Below, piece by piece: positions 17,401 through 24,798 of a DNA stretch of 64,000 nucleotides; within the stretch, counting starts at the first letter, position 1, and each line of letters opens with the position of its first letter. A program made the position numbers and the translations under genes. Origin of the DNA: UBA3871 sp002392265 (lineage in GTDB: Bacteria > Bacillota > Clostridia > Peptostreptococcales > Anaerovoracaceae); assembly GCA_946614255.1 (NCBI GenBank), contig CAMOGS010000020.1, positions 1-64,000 of the forward strand, written 5' to 3'. The notes beneath the pieces were generated by a model. It ran no database searches. It was not told where the DNA came from and saw only the letters and a list, made by a program, of their open reading frames with translations.

Positions 17401-17947
17401 CGGAGTGGGTGTGGGTGTCTATCGCTTCAAGGTGGGGACCGGAGCCAAAATAGAGGGGATGGTTACGCATACGGAGAAGTGGGAGAGCAACAGAAAGGCT
17501 TACAACATGGCGAAGTTCGGTGAAGAGGGGAACTTTATTGCGCCTCTCGCCTCTTATGCGGCGGAGAAGAATCCGCGAAAGCGCGGCACAAACGTGTTTT
17601 GGGCGGGCGAAGCCTTCTGCCTGACGGCTGAGGCTTCCGGTAAGGTACAGTCCGTCACTTGCACGATGTATGTCGATGAGAGACCGGCTGCGGGCAGGAC
17701 TCGAGCCCGCGCAGCAGAGGACTATACCGTGCTGCTGCGAAACACCGGCAGGAAGACAGCGGAAGGCGAGGCTGTGTATGAGGGGCGGCTCGAAGACAGA
17801 GCCTTCCGCTTGCTCGGGCAGACTGCGCCTGAAGAGGTAAGGTTTGTGTTCACGGCTATGTATGCGGGCGGTCGCACAAAGGAGTGCGAGGCGCGCGTTA
17901 TTGTTGACAACACTCGCCCGTACGAGCTGATGCACAGGATTTATTAA
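11447..17947 (+). CDS. Giant secreted multi-domain protein, unknown function
   Basis: About 2166 residues with a signal peptide (MKKTHRILSILTALTVLLSG). I see no sortase motif, SLH module or transmembrane C-terminus, so it is either released or held by a partner such as the SLH protein just upstream. Regions: an N-terminal segment without known match (30-235), Ig/PKD-like stretches (240-720, with PDIPPVAAIETEDSF), a part reading like a PQQ-type beta-propeller (about 810-1050, repeated DSLYVMN, LTVTAYDLKSGSVKW-like units), long Gly/Ser/Asn-rich beta domains, and C-terminal Ig-like domains with a TEKWESNRKAYN/FWAGEAF signature that I recall from other large clostridial surface proteins. GAGGT lies 9 nt before the ATG. 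The function is unknown. Confidence 0.85.
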   Translation: MKKTHRILSILTALTVLLSGAFQAPLFSSYASTITDTHEYYYLLVGVQFVGANEFQTQKAVTERVSIPNVAIPGNSDKDITSESKNFKLINAWGYFNMPSNVKSEVESSWSEVLKSTDWTKPQFESIYGDYTSNNISVNCVPGLLSGRNLSYSFNANMNSTINLEVYKFLQDNGTNALNAILFGGSDSLLGNETNFRSLYPNFSNLLNIAYNNYATDNTSKLYIIFTPTICKFTCEKEREIANGTLRAALTAPATAKVGRSFTVSDTTTLSDDLRYERGVLERKIGSGSFETIATWNGPDSRGVNSGESKEENISEGGTVTYRLTVTADSGQTDTCEKTVRIETTGDATLNLDWSLPSSVYEGHPALAEDRSEFTEEDLETGRTNYYTIYEAGSHSFRVNPNSNYTQTRIDRADTEFRFSVPGTYDVTINESFRSLHDSDTKSIDVLRTPAISHNLGGYQKQNRKEIITADIALNPNYPLDTWWVRIKDKATGEETILEEGHLSGETANIKTRAASFTTDVNGCYSHIRIEFLTKNPSYNAATGKGSGTNADGTEPYTYEIYARDIRGNTDRVSRDFNVAPDIPPVAAIETEDSFIRERGTNYASLSVKDMSSTDGDSLERAWSYAAADPKTEVFGAYTEITSGSAGYVDSSFGSGQNIAFAKEGVGRVNVKLVVKDKIPANETLAEFLAPSDYLSSEAVAATTVVNIAPTVSLEPIEAVSGETYVYRGQQVDGALFSSVLEDIKSLKNELLSDAVFMDVKELSGEIVSGTAERNGALLPAGAEMLHLDYGDGRATAPNEWYKTSTGCWDAAYFAGDEDSLYVMNPNWYVSVNETRSSYAYYGVTFPFTVTAYDLKSGSVKWNTAVTQEMWGESSIYSSGPVPYFESDYLLLRTADSTLLFQKSNGAHITSIPFVMGDYAWQRGAFVYTYRADGIYSISLERGSVRCIYSGKLLNNPKVLGDSLCFLDARDKLKLVKLDFANESIKQQVFAGDLDASKVYCAGMDIDGKVLVYDDNCLYVYADVANAPIFASPVIGIAMQPGFVPFAVKNAKDKIEYVGYGYSSGSQTEPYNACTVYDISTGQELKDADSSTISGDVYVVESGFGLNFFRLLGAWDYGGGNIVINTGMAPYKMHDARKEWGFSIRRPLAYTAHFNMGVGTVWKESISTDAFRNGNTEIAGRNMGTYYVGVNADAFSPSDTDNQRTVYVRALPKEEASVSEIEVAKKVREKEPSELGKALFVSLGDLGMAAREKLSNLGYSILEGAEGIKDRVKGFFKSKEENVNALLVTKTGTAVSSLMRNVTLDYGREYYYEYGIFETGNDENGGNGGNAGALSVKENISCLKTLGGHQYLDEENGYVITDMIYDDYRGETANTFFAYSGGTLKPGKWAFAEEPYTVGSNPGSCGGSVSFTIPEGKEAVLMVDYEFIRWYRYGWHVISASLDGAYWNRSNESYSRSGVTINAAVRDEYEGTFVSGRTLSAGTHTFSMTGFGAFPLFKKVSLYFVEPKASLQGRNMSGELSLLESESGVSGSFKTDYPVLCYARQSGRVIEVTSSATGFGEGITNYFNVYDNGTRSWSDGPKKDRTYYVAHNWTLSLKPEYDAELLGFTGSYYNNNITTNNTKVDDRTWNIDRFATGGSSANASHRLNQAPYPAISFTMAITNAGQKNTKLSEGKYFEKEGYLQVENRTFDGSVTLTLSSSASSWYLTKFSLYYKENGKKVYVINEEQIGESDLSDWAVSGGIKSFASYNTEKTADENAPLVYRKGENVLQKVSYSDYESDPSKTGYWIYAHEPYNDGPHAKAGIELDELGRVVRIAGEAVEPTAYTIDAAARRIAAAGGQYLLGSQINKFYEDGKYIALYFALDDTSRGISPGGNPNYDKASNIAEIPFYILGEAASAPWIENLSTSPAAPKDEDSTRILIRVDDNEKDTLSLTTEVYRDRELIMTDCKRNITASGGAYPVQTTSAFTAEEGSYEVVCTVRDNTGVGVGVYRFKVGTGAKIEGMVTHTEKWESNRKAYNMAKFGEEGNFIAPLASYAAEKNPRKRGTNVFWAGEAFCLTAEASGKVQSVTCTMYVDERPAAGRTRARAAEDYTVLLRNTGRKTAEGEAVYEGRLEDRAFRLLGQTAPEEVRFVFTAMYAGGRTKECEARVIVDNTRPYELMHRIY

Positions 17948-18022
17948 TTTGGAGACGCGCGAGAGGCGCAGGATGCGAGACGCGCTGGATGCGAGATGCG
18001 CATCTCGCGCCGGAAAAATTGA

Positions 18023-18063
18023 ATGGTTGCCTCCATTTGCGAATTTTGCATTTGGAGTCAACC
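18023..18063. repeat. 41-bp hairpin repeat, copy A
   Basis: Starts ATGGTTGCCTCC and ends TTTGGAGTCAACC; the two ends are near-complements, so the unit can fold as a hairpin. It is identical to copy B 167 bp downstream. Just before it, a GC-rich tract contains the palindrome GCGAGATG/CATCTCGC (17991-18008), which may serve as terminator of the giant gene. Confidence 0.9.
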
Positions 18064-18189
18064 ATTATTTTCGGTTTCATTGAATTTGATTCTATTTTTG
18101 GTAATAATAACCAAGGTTTGCTAGCTCAATGTTACTTTTCTGGCTTATATTGGCAAAAAACCGAGCGCTTTTGTAGAAAAACTTGCAAA

Positions 18190-18230
18190 ATGGTTGCCTC
18201 CATTTGCGAATTTTGCATTTGGAGTCAACC
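18190..18230. repeat. 41-bp hairpin repeat, copy B
   Basis: All 41 bases equal copy A. The 126 bp between them are unrelated and AT-rich. I see no gene in the 338-bp gap between the giant gene and the convergent lysR gene. Confidence 0.9.
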
Positions 18231-18285
18231 GCAGCACTTTTTGGCGGCCGGTTGCCGGGCGCCGAACGGCCGGACGACCAGTGGC

Positions 18286-19137
18286 TTACCCCCTCAGATA
18301 TTCTTTGAACCGCCTTACTGCGAGAGGTGCGGTCGCAGAATCGCGCAAAACAAAGCAGATATCACGAGTTGCGGGGACGTCGAGCTCCTTGGTGATAATC
18401 CGGTAAGGGTTTCGCTTTAATATCAGCTCGGGCAGAACGCTGATGCCCAGGCCGCTTTCAACCATGGACATGATTGCATAGTCGTCGAGTGTGGTGAAGC
18501 GGATGTCGGGGTGCAGGTCGTGTGCGTCCAAAAGCTCTGAAACCTCTGAGGTTTTGCCCTGCTTGAGCAGCATAAACGGTTCTTCGCAGAGGGCTTTTAT
18601 GGGGAAAAGAGCGAGGCTTTTCAGTGGATGGCCTTCCGGCAAGACTGCCAGCAGCCGATCCTCTGCCAAGGATATGCACTCGAGCCCCGAAGCCATTGTG
18701 CGGGGCAGGAACCCGCAATCGACGCGGCCTTCTTCGAGCCAGCCGTTGATTTCCGTGTAGTCGCCTATCAGAATTTCGTAGTCGATGTTTGGGTAGTCGG
18801 CCTGAAATCGTCTGATTATATTCGGCAGCCAGTGTGTTGCGACCGATGAAAAGGTACCGATTCGAATGATGCCGGCGTTAAGTCCGTTCAGCTCGTCGAC
18901 GGTGGTCTGCAGGCGGCTGTATTCTTCGAGGACTTTTTTGGCAAGCGGCAGCAGCTTTTGCCCGTCAGCTGTCAGCCTGATTCCGCCGCGGTCACGCTCG
19001 AGGAGCGTTAGACCCCATTCCTTTTCAAGCTCGGCGACCATTTTGCTGATGCCGGACTGGGAATAATTCATTGACTCGGCGGCCTTTGTGAAGCTGCCGA
19101 ATTCAACTGTTTTAACAAATGCCTGATATTTTTTCAT
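18286..19137 (-). CDS. LysR-family transcriptional regulator
   Basis: A 283-residue protein. An N-terminal winged helix-turn-helix (about 1-60, FVKTVEFGSFTKAAESMNYS then QSGISKMVAELEKEWGLTLL) is followed by a LysR substrate-binding domain (about 88-283). It is divergent from the Gate-domain membrane protein gene across 221 bp of AT-rich DNA, the usual layout in which a LysR protein controls its neighbour and itself in response to a small molecule. GGAGC lies upstream of the ATG. The effector is unknown. Confidence 0.93.
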   Translation of the reverse strand: MKKYQAFVKTVEFGSFTKAAESMNYSQSGISKMVAELEKEWGLTLLERDRGGIRLTADGQKLLPLAKKVLEEYSRLQTTVDELNGLNAGIIRIGTFSSVATHWLPNIIRRFQADYPNIDYEILIGDYTEINGWLEEGRVDCGFLPRTMASGLECISLAEDRLLAVLPEGHPLKSLALFPIKALCEEPFMLLKQGKTSEVSELLDAHDLHPDIRFTTLDDYAIMSMVESGLGISVLPELILKRNPYRIITKELDVPATRDICFVLRDSATAPLAVRRFKEYLRG

Positions 19138-19306
19138 TGGATTTCATTGCTCCGTTTTTTACATTACAAATACATTACTAAATGTCATACTAAAGATGTG
19201 AAATATTCTTTTTAGTTCTACAAACATTATGCTACACTAATTTAAGGAATACAACCTAAATCTTTATAATTTATTTCGATATATTTCAATATAACTCGAT
19301 ATAAGA

Positions 19307-19312
19307 TATAAT
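19307..19312 (+). promoter_or_regulatory. -10 box in the lysR/membrane-protein divergent region
   Basis: TATAAT, about 47 bp before the membrane protein start; the -35 (TTTCAA) is poor, as expected for an activated promoter. The upstream region has near-repeated TCGATAT words (19276-19303), possible LysR contacts. Confidence 0.4.
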
Positions 19313-19358
19313 ACGTATCTAATATCTAAAAAAGACATGGGAGTCGATCACACAGATC

Positions 19359-20645
19359 ATGCAAATCATTGGAAATAACGCGCTAAAGAGCAAGACAAAG
19401 CTTGACACAGGCTTACATAATCATAATGAGGCGGCAAGCGCCGCGGAGATTGTCACCGAAAGCGCAGATGGCGCAAAGTCTGCCGGCTTAAAGAAGGCTG
19501 TCAGCCTTGAAACCTTTGTGTTTCTTGTGCTGTTTTTCGCATTCTTTTCCTATTTGGGCATGCGGATGGGCGTTGCGAACATGCTGAATACCATGATGAA
19601 TACAGGTTATCAGCTGTTGCTGAACACAGTATTTTACATAATGGCGATAGCCGTTCTGACCGGCGCGGTTGCGGGGCTCTTTTCGGAGTTTGGTGTTATT
19701 TCCCTGATTAACAAACTGCTTTCGCCGCTGATTCGTCCGATTTACGGACTGCCGGGCGCAGCAACCCTCGGAATACTTGCGACTTATCTTTCGGATAATC
19801 CCGCAATCCTGACATTGGCTGAGGACAAAAATTTTCGCAGATATTTCAAGAAATACCAATTGCCGGCGCTTACCAACATAGGTACAGCATTCGGCATGGG
19901 ACTTATTATTACTACTTTTATCATCGGCCTCGGCGCAATCACCGGTAGCGGTGAAAACTACGTCAAGGCAGCGCTTGTGGGTAATATCGGCGCGATAGTG
20001 GGAAGCATCGTTTCCACCCGTCTCATGCTCTTAAAAACAAAGCATCTCTATGGGACCGAAGCTCTCGCGATTGACGACCTGCAGGGCAAACAGTCGGGCG
20101 AGGAGATTCCGGAAGGAATGCGCGCAGTTCGCAGCGGTAATGTAGGGGGTCGTTTCATCGAGTCTATGCTCGAAGGCGGAAAAAACGGCGTAAGCATGGG
20201 GCTTGCCATAGTGCCCGGAGTGCTGATTATATGCACTGCAGTGCTTATGCTCACAAACGGCCCAAGTGCACAAGGGAGTTATACCGGTGCGGCGTACGAG
20301 GGAGTTGCGCTCCTTCCGTTCCTCGCAGACAAAATTGATTTCATTCTGAATCCGCTGTTCGGCTTTTCGTCGGCAGAAGCGATAGCTGTTCCAATCACGG
20401 CTCTCGGTGCTGCCGGTGCAGCTATAGGGCTGATTCCGGGGCTTATCACATCGGGCTTTGCCGGTGGAAACGATGTCGCAGTGTTTACGGCTATATGCAT
20501 GTGCTGGTCGGGCTATCTCAGCACGCATGTCGCAATGATGGACAGCCTCCACTATCGGGAGCTGACAGGACACGCGATTCTCAGCCATACTATAGGCGGT
20601 CTCTGTGCAGGCGTCGCCGCGCACTATATTTTCATACTTTTGTAA
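19359..20645 (+). CDS. Gate-domain (nucleoside-recognition-like) membrane protein
   Basis: A 428-residue protein with about 45 hydrophilic residues, then about ten membrane segments. Motifs LPGAATLGILATYLSDNPAI and GTAFGMGLIITTFI, and a C-terminal GGNDVAVFTAICMCWSGYLS, match what I recall of the CD0519/CD1768-type family, built on the Gate (nucleoside recognition) domain also found in SpmA/SpmB and nucleoside transporters. It is probably a transporter, with unknown substrate. A LysR regulator is divergent. No clear ribosome site precedes the ATG, so the true start could be somewhat further in. It ends at a terminator derived from the dispersed repeat. Confidence 0.8.
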   Translation: MQIIGNNALKSKTKLDTGLHNHNEAASAAEIVTESADGAKSAGLKKAVSLETFVFLVLFFAFFSYLGMRMGVANMLNTMMNTGYQLLLNTVFYIMAIAVLTGAVAGLFSEFGVISLINKLLSPLIRPIYGLPGAATLGILATYLSDNPAILTLAEDKNFRRYFKKYQLPALTNIGTAFGMGLIITTFIIGLGAITGSGENYVKAALVGNIGAIVGSIVSTRLMLLKTKHLYGTEALAIDDLQGKQSGEEIPEGMRAVRSGNVGGRFIESMLEGGKNGVSMGLAIVPGVLIICTAVLMLTNGPSAQGSYTGAAYEGVALLPFLADKIDFILNPLFGFSSAEAIAVPITALGAAGAAIGLIPGLITSGFAGGNDVAVFTAICMCWSGYLSTHVAMMDSLHYRELTGHAILSHTIGGLCAGVAAHYIFILL

Positions 20646-20650
20646 ACCAA

Positions 20651-20687
20651 AGGCTAATTTGGGGACTGTCCCCGAATTAGCCTTTTT
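20651..20687 (+). terminator. Terminator formed by a GGGAC-family repeat unit
   Basis: GGCTAATT and GGGGAC pair with GTCCCC and AATTAGCC around a tiny loop, followed by CCTTTTT. This copy carries GGGGACTGTCCCC instead of the usual GGCACC core, yet it has the same edges (GGCTAATTTGGGGAC), so a repeat copy serves as the gene's terminator. Confidence 0.85.
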
Positions 20688-20712
20688 GAGAGCTCAAAAC
20701 CTCAAAAGAAGT

Positions 20713-20741
20713 TTGCATTTTCAAGCAATTTAGATTAAAAT
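20713..20741 (+). promoter_or_regulatory. Likely promoter of the second SLH gene
   Basis: TTGCAT, 17 bp, TAAAAT, about 50 bp upstream of the ATG. Confidence 0.5.
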
Positions 20742-20791
20742 TGACTATGTATAGACCATACAGAAAAATGGCCAATTGGAGGGCAAAAATT

Positions 20792-21802
20792 ATGAAAAGA
20801 GTTTCCGTATTAATCAGTATCGTTATGGTGCTGGTAATGTCGCTGGGGAGCTTCTCTTTCGCGGCAACTGCATCGTTCAGCGATGTAAGCAGCTCGTTTT
20901 GGGCTAATAATTACATAAAGACAGTGGCGGAAAAGGGCGCCATCAACGGTTATCCGGACGGCACCTTTGGGCCGCAGAAAACTATCACAGTTGCAGAGTT
21001 TGTAAAGGTAGTGGTTCAGCTGGCTAACGGAGGACAGACCGTAGCGGCAACAGGCAGCCACTGGGCAAGCGGCTATATGGACAAGGCCGCAGAGCTTTGT
21101 ATCACTCGCGACACAACAAAGGACAAGGCGATTTTCACCGCAAAGGATTACGACCGCGCCATCACCAGAGACGAAATGGCAAAGGTTGCGGTTTTCGCTG
21201 AAGGCGCAGCTTATTACTACACTGAAGGCATCCTCGCAAAGATGGAGCAGAGCGCAGCTTATGTAAACTTCTCTGACCTGGCAATGTGCAGCCCACAGGT
21301 AAAACTGGCCTGCGAATCCGGACTCATCACCGGCTACAACGACGGCACATACAAGCCGGGCGGCACAGTTACCAGAGCGGAAGCAAGCGCAGTTCTCGCC
21401 CGCATGATCGTCGAATCGCTCAGAGTTTATCCTGAGGCACCGATTATCGACCCTGCGGCACCTGTAAAGCAGCAGGCTTACGGCAGCAAGTATTACAATG
21501 TAATCAAGCAGTATGCAACAGGCACGGTTTACTATTACCTTTGCTCCGACCCGAATTTCTTCTCTATAAAAGGCAAGACCTCCTGGGAAACCGGACACAG
21601 CATCAATGTTATGAACTCTTACGAAATGTACGCAGTATTTAACGATGGTACAGTGGTTCAGGGCACACCAAGAGCAAACGACAAACAGCGCGATGTAAGC
21701 TTTGGCTACGGCGGCTTTGAAAAGGTTGACTATTACATCTTCCAAAAGTTCGGAACAGTAACATACGACGTCTATGTAATAGAGGCAGAAAACATTAATT
21801 AA
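20792..21802 (+). CDS. Secreted protein with three SLH domains (second)
   Basis: About 336 residues. The ATG after GGAGGG gives a clear signal peptide (cleavage near SFA-AT); the frame is open 17 codons upstream but without a ribosome site. Three SLH modules: FSDVSSSFWANNYIKTVAEK with GAINGYPDGTFGP, SHWASGYMDKAAELCI, and SGLITGYNDGTYKPGGTVTR with AEASAV. A C-terminal domain of about 110 residues is Tyr-rich and unrecognised. The SLH part is clearly related to the protein at 10.2 kb, suggesting gene duplication with different C-terminal domains. It should be anchored to the cell-wall polymer. Confidence 0.9.
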   Translation: MKRVSVLISIVMVLVMSLGSFSFAATASFSDVSSSFWANNYIKTVAEKGAINGYPDGTFGPQKTITVAEFVKVVVQLANGGQTVAATGSHWASGYMDKAAELCITRDTTKDKAIFTAKDYDRAITRDEMAKVAVFAEGAAYYYTEGILAKMEQSAAYVNFSDLAMCSPQVKLACESGLITGYNDGTYKPGGTVTRAEASAVLARMIVESLRVYPEAPIIDPAAPVKQQAYGSKYYNVIKQYATGTVYYYLCSDPNFFSIKGKTSWETGHSINVMNSYEMYAVFNDGTVVQGTPRANDKQRDVSFGYGGFEKVDYYIFQKFGTVTYDVYVIEAENIN

Positions 21803-21869
21803 GCATTAAATAAAATAGATATAAGGTTACTTTGTTATGATGATGAAGATGAAAAGAAAGGGTAAGAAA

Positions 21870-23459
21870 ATGGAAACATACGGAATTGAAAAATATGGGA
21901 TTATCGCGCCAAAGGCGGTTTATCGCAACTTAAACCCTGCGCAGCTGACAGAAGCGGCGCTCCGCAGAGGCGAGGGCTTGCTTTGCGAAAACGGCGCACT
22001 GGTCGTAACTACGGGCAAATACACCGGCAGATCACCTGAAGACAAGTTCATCGTAGATACACCGGCAGTTCACGACGAAATCGCATGGGGCAAGGTCAAC
22101 AAGCCGATCACAAGAGAAAAGTTTGACTCCATACGTCACAAGCTCTGCGCTTATCTGCAGAACAGAGAAATCTTCGTGTTCGACGGCTTTGCAGGCGCTG
22201 ACAAAAAATACACTCAGAAGTTCAGAGTAATCAATGAGCTCGCAAGCCAGAATATGTTCATCCACCAGCTTCTGATCAGACCTACAGCAGAAGAGCTCGC
22301 AAACTACGGCGAGCCTGACTACACAATCCTCTGCGCACCGGGCTTTAAGTGCGACCCTGAGCTCGAGGGCATCCACTCCGAAGCTGCAATCATGATCGAC
22401 TACGAAGCACACCTGATCGTAATCGCAGGCTCCGCTTACGCGGGCGAAATCAAGAAGAGCGTCTTCTCCACAATGAACTACGTCATGACAAAGAAGAACG
22501 TTCTGCCTATGCACTGCTCCGCAAACATGGATCCGGAAACAAACGAGACGGCCATCTTCTTTGGCCTCTCCGGCACAGGCAAGACAACTCTCTCCGCAGA
22601 TCCTGCGCGCAAGCTCATCGGCGACGACGAGCACGGCTGGTCACCGGACGGCGTATTCAATTTCGAAGGCGGCTGCTATGCAAAGTGCATCAACCTCTCC
22701 GCGGAGAACGAGCCAGACATTTACAACGCAATTAAATTCGGTTCACTGGTAGAAAACGTTATCATGGACCCTGAAACAAGGAAACTCGATTTTGCCGACA
22801 ACAGTCTTACAGAGAACACCCGTGTCGGCTACCCTGTTCATTATATAAACAACGCCCAGATTCCGGGCGTGGGCGGCGTGCCAAAGGTAGTGGTATTCCT
22901 TACTGCAGACGCTTTCGGCGTACTTCCGCCAATCTCCAGACTCGACAAGAACGCTGCAATGTATCACTTCGTAACAGGCTTCACCAGCAAGCTTGCCGGC
23001 ACAGAGCGCGGCGTTACAGAGCCGCAGCCTACCTTCTCGACACTGTTCGGCGAGCCGTTCATGCCGATGGATCCGGGCGTTTATGCAAAGATGCTTGGCG
23101 AAAAGCTCGACAAATACGGCACGAAGGTATACATGGTAAACACCGGCTGGGCAGGCGGCAGTGCAGCTGACGGCGCAAAGAGAATGAAGCTTTCCTACAC
23201 AAGAGCAATGGTTACGGCCGCATTAAACGGTGACTTTGACAAGGTTGAGTTCAAGCATCACGACGTATTCAATGTGGACTATCCAACCAGCTGTCCGAAC
23301 GTTCCCGATGAAATGCTCGATGCTCGTGGAATGTGGGCAGACAAGGCTGCATACGATGAGCAGGCAAACAAGCTTGCAAAGATGTACCAGGAAAACTTTG
23401 CAAAGAAGTATCCAAACATGGACAAGGCAATCGTAGAAGCAGGCCCAAAGGCAAAATAG
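21870..23459 (+). CDS. pckA: Phosphoenolpyruvate carboxykinase (ATP)
   Basis: About 529 residues, usual for the family. Catalyses oxaloacetate + ATP = PEP + CO2 + ADP; in anaerobes it can run in either direction. The kinase-1a P-loop GLSGTGKTTLSADP is near residue 232, with FNFEGGCYAKCINLS and the C-terminal MKLSYTRAMVTAALNG region downstream. I prefer the ATG after AAAGGGTAAG over the one 33 bp upstream, since the extra residues are only Met/Lys. It follows the SLH gene by about 67 bp with no evident terminator. Confidence 0.97.
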   Translation: METYGIEKYGIIAPKAVYRNLNPAQLTEAALRRGEGLLCENGALVVTTGKYTGRSPEDKFIVDTPAVHDEIAWGKVNKPITREKFDSIRHKLCAYLQNREIFVFDGFAGADKKYTQKFRVINELASQNMFIHQLLIRPTAEELANYGEPDYTILCAPGFKCDPELEGIHSEAAIMIDYEAHLIVIAGSAYAGEIKKSVFSTMNYVMTKKNVLPMHCSANMDPETNETAIFFGLSGTGKTTLSADPARKLIGDDEHGWSPDGVFNFEGGCYAKCINLSAENEPDIYNAIKFGSLVENVIMDPETRKLDFADNSLTENTRVGYPVHYINNAQIPGVGGVPKVVVFLTADAFGVLPPISRLDKNAAMYHFVTGFTSKLAGTERGVTEPQPTFSTLFGEPFMPMDPGVYAKMLGEKLDKYGTKVYMVNTGWAGGSAADGAKRMKLSYTRAMVTAALNGDFDKVEFKHHDVFNVDYPTSCPNVPDEMLDARGMWADKAAYDEQANKLAKMYQENFAKKYPNMDKAIVEAGPKAK

Positions 23460-23474
23460 GAAAGGACAGAAATA

Positions 23475-24635
23475 ATGAAGCTCAAAGATATAACCATCAC
23501 CGTTAAATATGTCGGTGTGAACGATTATGACATTGACCTGTTTGAAGGCCAGTTTGATGTGCCTAGTGGCATGTGCTATAACTCTTACGTAATCTTAGGC
23601 GAAAAGACCGCTGTAATGGACAGCGTCGACGGCCATTTCACAGAGGAGTGGCTCGGCAATATCCGCGAAGTCCTCAGCGGCCGTACACCGGACTACCTCG
23701 TGGTTCAGCATATGGAGCCCGACCATTCCGGCAGCATCGCCGACTTCATGGAAGCATTCCCGCAGGCAACCATCGTTTCCTCGGCAAAGTCCTTCCCGAT
23801 GATGAAGGGCTTCTTTGGCACAGATTTCGCAGGCCGCAGCCTCACTGTGGCGGAGGGAGACAAGCTGGAGCTCGGCGGCCACACTCTGCAGTTCATTGGC
23901 GCACCTATGGTTCACTGGCCGGAGGTGCTGATGACCTACGACATCAAGGACAAGCTTCTCTTCTCGGCCGACGGCTTTGGCAAGTTCGGAGCAATGGATG
24001 CCGAGGAAGAGTGGGTCGACGAAGCCCGCCGCTACTACATCGGCATCGTGGCGAAGTTCGGCGCACAGGTGCAGGCAGTGCTTAAAAAGGCTGCAGGTCT
24101 CGACATCGCGCAGATTTGCCCGCTTCACGGCCCTGTGCTCAGCGAGAATTTGGGATACTATCTGGATCTTTATGATAAATGGTCGACCTTCTCGGTGGAG
24201 CAGGAGGGCATAGTTATAGCTTACACATCGGTTTACGGCAACACCCGCCATGCGGCGGAGCTTCTCGCAGAAAAGCTCGAGAGCAAGGGCTGCCCGAAGG
24301 TGGCTGTTTACGACCTTGCGCGCGACGATATGGCGGCGGCTGTTGCAGATGCATTCCGCTTTGGAAAAGTGGTCCTTGCGACGACCACCTATAACGGCGA
24401 CATGTTCCCTACGATGAAGGACTACATAAATCATCTGCTTGACAGGTCATTCCAAAGCCGCACCGTTGCGCTAATCGAAAACGGCGCATGGGGTCCTGTT
24501 GCAGCCAAAAAGATGCAGGCAATGCTCGAGGGCTGCAAGGGCATCACCTTCGCAGAGAACGTCGTTACGATAAAGGGCGCGCTAAACGCAGAATCCGAAG
24601 CAAAGCTCGACACCCTGACAGCGGAGCTGCTATAA
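23475..24635 (+). CDS. Class A flavodiiron protein (FprA family)
   Basis: A 386-residue protein. The N-terminal metallo-beta-lactamase-like domain carries the diiron ligands HMEPDH (79-84) and further His residues, and the C-terminal flavodoxin domain starts with TSVYGNTRH (about 252). Such proteins reduce O2 to water, or NO to N2O, with electrons from rubredoxin or a flavoprotein, protecting anaerobes from oxygen. It follows pckA by 15 bp, so they may be co-transcribed. It is followed directly by a dispersed repeat that can act as terminator. Confidence 0.95.
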   Translation: MKLKDITITVKYVGVNDYDIDLFEGQFDVPSGMCYNSYVILGEKTAVMDSVDGHFTEEWLGNIREVLSGRTPDYLVVQHMEPDHSGSIADFMEAFPQATIVSSAKSFPMMKGFFGTDFAGRSLTVAEGDKLELGGHTLQFIGAPMVHWPEVLMTYDIKDKLLFSADGFGKFGAMDAEEEWVDEARRYYIGIVAKFGAQVQAVLKKAAGLDIAQICPLHGPVLSENLGYYLDLYDKWSTFSVEQEGIVIAYTSVYGNTRHAAELLAEKLESKGCPKVAVYDLARDDMAAAVADAFRFGKVVLATTTYNGDMFPTMKDYINHLLDRSFQSRTVALIENGAWGPVAAKKMQAMLEGCKGITFAENVVTIKGALNAESEAKLDTLTAELL

Positions 24636-24636
24636 G

Positions 24637-24722
24637 GCTAATCTGGGGACAGGCACCAAATTGGAAAAAAGGCGAATTTGGTGCCTGTCCCCAAATTGGA
24701 AAAAAGGGAAACTTAGGGACAG
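24637..24722. repeat. Dispersed palindromic repeat, copy 2
   Basis: A perfect 19-bp stem (24644-24662 with 24675-24693) around the 12-nt loop GGAAAAAAGGCG, then a further partial unit ending AGGGACAGG. The stem and loop are the same as in the copies near 26.7 and (but for one base in the left arm) 36.84 kb. It begins one base after the flavodiiron stop codon. Confidence 0.95.
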
Positions 24723-24798
24723 GTTGAAGGGCAATCCGCCCCTAAAATGTTTATTGCAAATAAACGATGAATTAGTAACAGAAAGGGTTGCAGACATT

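Noticed and set aside
17024..18061. Minus-strand open frame of 345 codons at the end of the giant gene
   Set aside because: Antisense to a clear coding region; Arg/Ser/Ala-rich nonsense-like composition; no ribosome site.
18023..18230. Two identical 41-bp repeats as a CRISPR array
   Set aside because: Only two copies, 126-bp spacer, hairpin-forming; no cas genes.
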